From Candidatus Avelusimicrobium stercoris (lineage in GTDB: Bacteria; Elusimicrobiota; Elusimicrobia; Elusimicrobiales; Elusimicrobiaceae), in assembly GCA_002432025.1 (NCBI GenBank), contig DJFE01000027.1, positions 1-17,038 of the forward strand: a stretch of DNA of 17,038 nt. The letters run 5' to 3'. The notes under the pieces are model-generated. The model made no database searches and was not told the DNA's origin. It saw only the letters and a list, made by a program, of their open reading frames with translations. Positions 12,293-17,038 of this stretch are shown one piece after another; the stretch's first letter is position 1, and each line of letters opens with the position of its first letter. The position numbers and the translations under genes were made by a program.

Positions 12293-13462
12293 ATGATTAG
12301 CCGTATCATTAAGCCGTTATTACTTACGCTCACGTTTTTTGCCGCTTCGTTCGGCGCGTGGGCCAAACCGGTGGACGCCGTACTGTTCACCTCGCCTTAC
12401 TGTCCGCATTGCCGCCACTTAAAGCAAGACGGATTCCCCAAAGAGTTTACGGAAAAATACAAAGGCCAAGTCCGCCTGACCGAATATGACATAACCAAGG
12501 ACGCCAACAACGTCATTTTTTCGCAGACGTTAGAGGCATATCAACTAGATAATGCCGGGATTCCTATGCTAATCGTGGGCGAGACCGTTTTGCAAGGCTA
12601 CCCCACCCAAATCGGCCCCGGAGCCGATGCCGCCGTGCAAAAGGCATTAGAAAACAACGAGGAAACCCATGTGCCCAGTTTACAAAAAGAGGAAGACTCC
12701 CTACAAACACACGAAACGCTGTTTAGCCAAATTACGCTCTGGGCCATTATCGGCGCGGGGCTGGCCGACGGGGTCAACCCGTGCGCGTTTGCGGTAATCG
12801 TGTTCTTTGTGTCCTTTTTGGCGGCTTATAAATACACCAAAAAAGAAATCCTTGTCGTGGGCTCGGCCTATTGCGTTGCCGTATTTTTGGCGTATGTGTT
12901 AATGGGGCTCGGTGCGTTCCATATTTTGTACGCAATGAAGGCCTTCCGCTATGTAACCTTGGTGGTACAATGGGGTATGGTGGGGCTGTGCGGCGTGTTT
13001 TTACTGCTGAGCATTTACGACTTTGTGGTCTATCAGCGCACCAAAAAGTCCGAAAAAATGCTCCTGCAACTGCCCACTAATTACAAGGTTTACATCCATA
13101 AAGTAATGCGTTTCTTCTTAAAGGATAAACACAGTTCTATGTGGCGGCTCCTGCTGGCGGCGTTTATTGTGGGCTTTGTGGTGTCGGGCGTAGAAGCCGT
13201 ATGCACCGGGCAGGTTTATTTGCCGACGATTGTGGTTATTTTAAAGGAAGTAAACCAGCATTTCTGGCGCGCCACGGAGTTTTTGCTCCTCTACAACTTA
13301 ATGTTTATCTTACCGCTGGTTCTCGTGTTTGTGCTTACGCTGTGCGGTAAGGAATCGGCCACGTTTAACGAGTGGCTCAAAAAGCATTTGGGGCTTACCA
13401 AGTTTCTGCTGTGCTGTGTGTTCTTGGGCCTGCTTATCTTGCTGCTCGCCACAATGTTTTAA
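12293..13462 (+). CDS. Thioredoxin-fold (CPHC) fused to CcdA/DsbD-type membrane domain
   Basis: A 389-aa inner-membrane thiol-disulfide protein. Order: signal/anchor segment 1-24 (possible cleavage AWA|KP), a thioredoxin-like domain at about 26-120 with C37-P-H-C40 and cis-proline P91 (GIP), a linker rich in charged residues, then a CcdA/DsbD-beta-like domain at about 148-389. That domain has the paired membrane cysteines C164 (VNPCAF) and C304 (VCTGQVYLPT). CcdA-type domains pass electrons from cytoplasmic thioredoxin to an extracytoplasmic partner; here the partner domain is fused at the N terminus. In DsbD the thioredoxin-like gamma domain is C-terminal. CPHC is the DsbA-like active site. 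AGGAG lies 6 nt before the ATG, and the gap to the Cys-rich protein is 9 nt. A terminator follows. The natural client is probably the Cys-rich neighbour. Confidence 0.88.
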   Translation: MISRIIKPLLLTLTFFAASFGAWAKPVDAVLFTSPYCPHCRHLKQDGFPKEFTEKYKGQVRLTEYDITKDANNVIFSQTLEAYQLDNAGIPMLIVGETVLQGYPTQIGPGADAAVQKALENNEETHVPSLQKEEDSLQTHETLFSQITLWAIIGAGLADGVNPCAFAVIVFFVSFLAAYKYTKKEILVVGSAYCVAVFLAYVLMGLGAFHILYAMKAFRYVTLVVQWGMVGLCGVFLLLSIYDFVVYQRTKKSEKMLLQLPTNYKVYIHKVMRFFLKDKHSSMWRLLLAAFIVGFVVSGVEAVCTGQVYLPTIVVILKEVNQHFWRATEFLLLYNLMFILPLVLVFVLTLCGKESATFNEWLKKHLGLTKFLLCCVFLGLLILLLATMF

Positions 13463-13474
13463 ACTTGCATAGAC

Positions 13475-13516
13475 AAAAAAATCCCGGGGCGTTAAATGCG
13501 CCCCGGGATTTTTTTA
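13475..13516. terminator. Bidirectional rho-independent terminator
   Basis: A 10-bp stem TCCCGGGGCG (13482-13491) with CGCCCCGGGA (13499-13508), 7-nt loop, flanked by A-run and T-run. It lies between the convergent thioredoxin-CcdA gene and the MscS-like gene and serves both. Confidence 0.93.
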
Positions 13517-13523
13517 GACAAAT

Positions 13524-14204
13524 TTATTTTTCTTCTTTTTTAAACAAGTCGCGCAAAAATTCAGCCACCAATTCCTTGGAGCCCAACCCTACGCCGATAC
13601 CAAAGGCCAAGCCTAACGAGGCCAGCACAATAATTACCACGTTATTTACCAACTGGTTGGCAAAGCCCAAGTTCTCCACCGCCACGAGAGCACAAAAGAA
13701 TACGATAAACGCATTGACCGCGCGGGAGATAAAAAACCCACCCTTTAAGTTATTGGCTTTGGCGGAGTTTTCAATAATATTCCCCATTAATTTACCAAAC
13801 AGCAAGCCCGCAAACAAAATCAGCACGGACACAAAGAGCGTGGGGATAAATTCCAAAAATTGCGTAAACAAGTTGCGGATAATCGCCAAGTGGAGCACGT
13901 CCGCCGCCAGCACAATAGCGTAAAAAATCACCGCCCAAGCCAGCACAAACGAAATGATGTACGTCGGGGATTTGCCTAACCCAAAGCGCACGCACAACTC
14001 GTTAATCCCGAGTTTAGAGGTTTTGTCATCAAACGAAATTTTGTTTAAAATCTTTTTGGCGTAAGAGCCCACAAAGCGGGAAATATACAACCCCACCACC
14101 AAAATTAAAACAGCGCCCACCAACGCGCCCAGCACCTTCAAACTGCTCTGCCCTACCTGCAATAAATGTTCGCTAACTTGCGCGGAAATCAATTCCAAAT
14201 CCAT
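13524..14204 (-). CDS. Small MscS-like membrane protein (TM-helix repeat family)
   Basis: A 226-aa integral membrane protein with about five hydrophobic segments (near 22-45, 82-105, 117-140, 160-180 and 186-208). The last carries LGLAFGIGVGLGSKELVAEF, resembling the pore helix of MscS-type mechanosensitive channels. The beta domain and the C-terminal cage of MscS are absent, since only 18 residues follow. Proteins of this kind are annotated as conserved TM-helix or mechanosensitive-channel-related; gating has not been shown for most. The ATG at 14204 has AGGAGG 7 nt upstream; the open frame before it is non-coding and overlaps recG. It is a single-gene unit, divergent from recG and convergent with the thioredoxin-CcdA gene. 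Confidence 0.82.
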   Translation of the reverse strand: MDLELISAQVSEHLLQVGQSSLKVLGALVGAVLILVVGLYISRFVGSYAKKILNKISFDDKTSKLGINELCVRFGLGKSPTYIISFVLAWAVIFYAIVLAADVLHLAIIRNLFTQFLEFIPTLFVSVLILFAGLLFGKLMGNIIENSAKANNLKGGFFISRAVNAFIVFFCALVAVENLGFANQLVNNVVIIVLASLGLAFGIGVGLGSKELVAEFLRDLFKKEEK

Positions 14205-14225
14205 AAAATGTCCTCCTTTTTTTAA

Positions 14226-14234
14226 ATTGTAGCA
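14226..14234 (-). promoter_or_regulatory. Extended -10 promoter of the MscS-like gene
   Basis: On the minus strand TGC-TACAAT gives an extended -10; the -35 region 17 nt upstream (CTTATT) is weak. The leader of about 15 nt holds the AGGAGG site. TACAAT is also the -10 box at the HAD, MFS and MerR genes. Confidence 0.5.
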
Positions 14235-14263
14235 TATATTATTTGTAAAATAAGTATATAGGT

Positions 14264-16360
14264 ATGACGACAAGCACGCAAATCCAATATTTAAAGGGCA
14301 TCGGCCCGGCCAAGGCAAAACTGTTTGAACGGTTGGAAATCCAAACCGTGGAGGACTTATTGCATTATTATCCGCGCACGTATCAGGACCGCCGTTTAAA
14401 TTCCACTCCCAACGAATACAATTCCGAATCGCTTGTGGTTTTTAAAGGCCGCGTACTGCGTACCCAGCAAATCCCGGCCCGCAGCGTGCTGATTTTTAAA
14501 GCGTTTTTAGAGGACGAAAAAGGCCAACAAATAGAGTGCACTTGGTTTAAAAAGCGCACCTTTAAGGCGTTCCGCTTTGACCCGTTCGGCACGCTCAAAA
14601 AAGATTTTCATATTAACAGCGAAGTGTGGATTATCGGCAAGCGCGAGGACAAAAATAATTTCTTCGGCAACAAGGTTACCGTGGACGAACACTACCCCGC
14701 CGATGACGCTTTAACCAAGTTGCACGCGGGCCGCTTAACGCCCATTTATGGGCTCACCGAGGGGCTGACAAACAAGCAATTTAGGCAATTTGTGTATGAG
14801 GCCCTGCAAACGCCCTCTTTGGCGGCCGAGCCCGAAGCCTTGCCGCCCACCTTGCTCGCCAAGCGCAAACTGTTAAGCGCGCCGCAAGCCTTAAAGGCTA
14901 TCCACTTTCCAAACTCTATTGCCGAGTTGGAAAGCGCCCGCGCGCGACTGGCTTATGAGGAGTTTTTGCTCTTGGCTACGGCGTGGGGCATTAAGCGCAC
15001 GCAGACCAAAATTTTAGCAAAAGATTATTCCTACGAAATCAAAAAAAATCTTTTAACGCCGTTCCGCGAGCAACTGGGCTTTGATTTTACAAACAGCCAA
15101 AAAAAGGTTATTAACGAAATTTTTAAAGATTTGTGTTCCCCCCGCCCGATGAACCGCCTGTTACAGGGTGATGTGGGCTCCGGCAAAACGGTGGTAGCCC
15201 TGTGCGCGATGTTACTCGCCGTAGAAAACGGCTATCAAGCCGCGCTGTTGGCTCCGACGGAGATTTTGGCCGAACAGCATTTTTTAACCTTTAAACGCAT
15301 TTTAAAGGGTTTAAAGGTAAACTTGGCGGTGCTCTCATCCAGCACCAAAGCCGCGGCCAAAAAGAAAATTTTAAAGGAACTGGCCGAAGGGAAAATTGAT
15401 ATTTTGGTGGGTACGCACTCCGTCATACAAGACGATGTAAAATTCCACAATTTGCGTTTGGCGGTCATTGACGAACAGCACCGTTTCGGCGTGAAACAGC
15501 GCAGTAAATTAAAAGAAAAAACCGCCAAGTTGGACCTTTTGACAATGACGGCTACGCCTATTCCGCGCACCTTGGCCCTTGCGTTCTACGGCGATTTGGA
15601 CGTTTCCACATTAAGCGAACTTCCCCCCGGCCGCCAACCAATTAAAACGGAATCGGCCACTTCCAAACTGGCCTACGACCGCGTGCGCGTGGAAGTGGAA
15701 AAGGGGCGGCAAGCGTACATCGTTTTCCCGCTGATTGAAGAAAGCGAAAAAGTTTCCGCCAAGGCGGTTACGGAAGAATTTGAAAAATTAAAAAAGGTGT
15801 TCCCGGATTTCCGCCTGGCTATTTTGCACGGGCAAATGTCCCAAGCGGAAAAGGAAAGCGTAATGGCCGATTTTGCCGCGCACAAAACCGATATTTTGGT
15901 GGCCACCCCGGTAATTGAGGTGGGCATTGACGTAAAAAACGCTACCGTAATGGTCATTGAAAACGCCGAGCGCTTTGGGCTGGCCAGTTTGCACCAGTTG
16001 CGCGGGCGCGTAGGCCGCGGCGAGCACGAAAGTTTTTGTATTTTAGTATCCCAGCACGCGGGAAGCATTGCCAAAGAACGTGTGGACATTATTTGCGCCA
16101 CGCGCGACGGATTTAAAATCGGCGAGCGCGATATGCAGTTGCGCGGGCCGGGCGAAATTTTAGGCACGCGCCAAAGCGGGGAACTGGAATTTAAGGCCGG
16201 GGATATTTTTCAGGACCGGGATATTTTATACCAAGCCATTGAGGACCGCGACGAACTGCTGGCGCAGGACCCTGCTCTCACCAAGCCGGAACATTTTTTA
16301 TTCCGCCAAAAATTAACAGAACTCTACCAAAAGAACTGGCACCTGATTGATTTAAGTTAG
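14264..16360 (+). CDS. recG: ATP-dependent DNA helicase RecG
   Basis: A full-length 698-aa branch-migrating helicase (E. coli RecG is 693) that reverses stalled forks and processes Holliday junctions. Residues 1-45 form the helix-hairpin-helix-like start (LKGIGPAKAKLFERL). The wedge/OB domain spans about 55-145. SF2 motor motifs follow: Walker A GDVGSGKT (302-309), DEQH box (403-406), TATPIPRT (429-436), and the C-terminal HQLRGRVGRGE with the RecG-specific DGFKIGERDMQLRGPGE region. Nothing is truncated. The start codon has no Shine-Dalgarno site and lies in an AT-rich stretch, so translation may be leaderless. It is divergent from the MscS-like gene and convergent with the prepilin, whose stop is only 4 nt away. 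Confidence 0.97.
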   Translation: MTTSTQIQYLKGIGPAKAKLFERLEIQTVEDLLHYYPRTYQDRRLNSTPNEYNSESLVVFKGRVLRTQQIPARSVLIFKAFLEDEKGQQIECTWFKKRTFKAFRFDPFGTLKKDFHINSEVWIIGKREDKNNFFGNKVTVDEHYPADDALTKLHAGRLTPIYGLTEGLTNKQFRQFVYEALQTPSLAAEPEALPPTLLAKRKLLSAPQALKAIHFPNSIAELESARARLAYEEFLLLATAWGIKRTQTKILAKDYSYEIKKNLLTPFREQLGFDFTNSQKKVINEIFKDLCSPRPMNRLLQGDVGSGKTVVALCAMLLAVENGYQAALLAPTEILAEQHFLTFKRILKGLKVNLAVLSSSTKAAAKKKILKELAEGKIDILVGTHSVIQDDVKFHNLRLAVIDEQHRFGVKQRSKLKEKTAKLDLLTMTATPIPRTLALAFYGDLDVSTLSELPPGRQPIKTESATSKLAYDRVRVEVEKGRQAYIVFPLIEESEKVSAKAVTEEFEKLKKVFPDFRLAILHGQMSQAEKESVMADFAAHKTDILVATPVIEVGIDVKNATVMVIENAERFGLASLHQLRGRVGRGEHESFCILVSQHAGSIAKERVDIICATRDGFKIGERDMQLRGPGEILGTRQSGELEFKAGDIFQDRDILYQAIEDRDELLAQDPALTKPEHFLFRQKLTELYQKNWHLIDLS

Positions 16361-16364
16361 TGGC

Positions 16365-16985
16365 TTACTTCAAAGCATAGTAAAGCCAAACAGCATTTCC
16401 CAAGGTAGGGTTTGTAACGCCTGTTATACTTTGGCACACGCTTTGGGCGTTGCTACTGGTGTTTAAGGCCACACATTGCGTAACACCGCTAAAATAATAA
16501 TCCCAATACCACTCGTTGCTGGTTCCGTGTATCCAAAAGTGCATTCCTGCCTCACTTTCTCCTTGAACACTCACAGCCAATTTATTACATTGCCAGCCAC
16601 TGCCGCTTGGTAAGGACTCGCAATTTACGCCGATATCCAAGTCCTCTACTTGGCTGGTATAAGCGCCGTTTGCCATATAATACACCTGTTCGGCCTGTAC
16701 CAGCGCGTGCCCCAAGGTTTGGCTTTCCACCATACGGCTCTTCATTACCGCCCGTTCGTACTGCGGCATTGCCACCGCCGCCAAAATACCGATGATAAGC
16801 ACGACGACTAATAATTCAATTAAAGTAAAACCACTGTATGTCGTGCGACCACTTGTGCCAGTAACGTCATTCCCGAGTGTAGTAGTCGGGAATCTGTCGT
16901 GTTTCTTTTTTGATAAAAACGGATCCCCGACAGAAACCTTCGGGGATGACGGCAATAAACGCCAAAAGTTGTTAAATCCTTTCAT
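16365..16985 (-). CDS. Type IV prepilin / pseudopilin with an unusually long leader
   Basis: A 206-aa prepilin. The prepilin peptidase site is G52|F53, with E57 as the fifth mature residue, followed by the hydrophobic LIELLVVVLIIGILAAVAMP stem helix; the mature protein is 154 aa. The globular part has a VEDLDIG segment and two likely disulfide loops (CESLPSGSGWQC and CVALNTSSNAQSVC). It is assembled by the type IV pilus or type II secretion machinery in the envelope. AAGGAG 6 nt before ATG 16985 supports this start, and no ATG, GTG or TTG lies in frame between codon 11 and the cleavage site. Leaders are usually 5-25 residues, whereas this one is 52, and two palindromic elements encode much of it. 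Whether the peptidase still processes it is uncertain. It is convergent with recG, with no terminator visible between. Confidence 0.86.
   Translation of the reverse strand: MKGFNNFWRLLPSSPKVSVGDPFLSKKKHDRFPTTTLGNDVTGTSGRTTYSGFTLIELLVVVLIIGILAAVAMPQYERAVMKSRMVESQTLGHALVQAEQVYYMANGAYTSQVEDLDIGVNCESLPSGSGWQCNKLAVSVQGESEAGMHFWIHGTSNEWYWDYYFSGVTQCVALNTSSNAQSVCQSITGVTNPTLGNAVWLYYALK
16865..16894. repeat. Dispersed palindrome copy B, inside the prepilin leader
   Basis: Arms ATTCCCGA (16869-16876) and TCGGGAAT (16886-16893) with a 9-nt loop, preceded by CGTC. It encodes leader residues about 31-40 on the minus strand (RFPTTTLGND). It is inverted relative to copy C, with the GTCAT ends facing outward. 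Confidence 0.72.
16922..16952. repeat. Dispersed palindrome copy C, inside the prepilin leader
   Basis: Arms ATCCCCGA (16923-16930) and TCGGGGAT (16940-16947) with a 9-nt loop and a GACGG tail. It encodes leader residues about 12-22 (PSSPKVSVGDP). Its outer 12 bases (16940-16951) are complementary to 11 of the 12 outer bases of copy B (16865-16876), so B and C together can fold into a larger hairpin. Confidence 0.72.
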
Positions 16986-17038
16986 TTTTTCTCCTTGTTA
17001 AGGCCTTTATTTTTAAGCAAAACGGCCTTTTATACGCG

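Noticed and set aside
17000..17029. Possible terminator upstream of the prepilin (AAGGCC ... GGCCTT)
   Set aside because: Six-base arms around an 18-nt AT-rich loop are too weak, and the position just before the binding site fits a leader or promoter region better.
1..17038. CRISPR array, tRNA/rRNA genes, insertion sequences, toxin-antitoxin pairs
   Set aside because: I found no regularly spaced direct repeats, no cloverleaf-like or rRNA-like sequence, and no transposase, integrase or toxin-like gene.

Overview
The window looks like chromosome of a fermentative, probably gut-associated bacterium. The best guess is an Elusimicrobium-type member of Elusimicrobiota. This rests on a class III prepilin with the VVVLIIGILAAVAMPQYERA core and Cys-paired C-terminal loops, the general gene style, and dispersed GTCATyCCCGA palindromes. 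It is an inference; no rRNA or marker gene here fixes the taxon. The window holds 19 protein genes, no RNA genes, no CRISPR and no transposase. Most of it is coding, and no gene-free stretch reaches 300 bases.

Left arm (182-3872, all minus strand): a DUF302 protein, an exported HAD-type phosphatase-like protein, a UDP-sugar epimerase and an iron-dependent alcohol dehydrogenase, running leftward to a strong bidirectional terminator at 138-166. A Bcr/CflA-type drug exporter (4000-5229) is divergent from them and has its own terminator.

Centre (5290-11257, plus strand): a redox or electrophile regulon. It starts with an AdhR/NmlR-like MerR regulator (conserved Cys52) under a MerR-type promoter with a 19-bp spacer. 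An iron-sulfur-flavoprotein-like reductase and an exported carboxymuconolactone-decarboxylase-fold protein follow. A second, nearly identical MerR promoter lies 3 nt after that stop codon. It drives a cupin lipoprotein, a DXS-like thiamine-diphosphate enzyme with an altered substrate pocket, a lipoprotein flavodoxin, a DUF4405 cytochrome-b-like membrane protein and a membrane-anchored flavodoxin. I see no terminator between the two halves. The set reads as an inducible system that moves electrons to or across the membrane and handles reactive carbonyl or quinone-like compounds; that function is inferred.

Right centre (11320-13462, plus strand): a compact three-gene unit of an ECF sigma factor, a single-pass protein with ten cysteines in an extracytoplasmic tail of about 80 residues (probable anti-sigma), and a fused CPHC thioredoxin/CcdA-type membrane protein. 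I read it as a candidate envelope thiol-disulfide sensing circuit and regard it as the most novel unit in the window.

Right arm: a small MscS-like membrane protein (minus), recG (plus), and a prepilin (minus) whose unusually long 52-residue leader is encoded partly by two inverted dispersed palindromes. A recurring theme is that several first-of-transcript genes (HAD, MFS, ECF sigma, recG, cupin) lack a Shine-Dalgarno sequence and sit within a few bases of a predicted -10 box, as leaderless mRNAs do, whereas internal genes have strong AGGAG sites.
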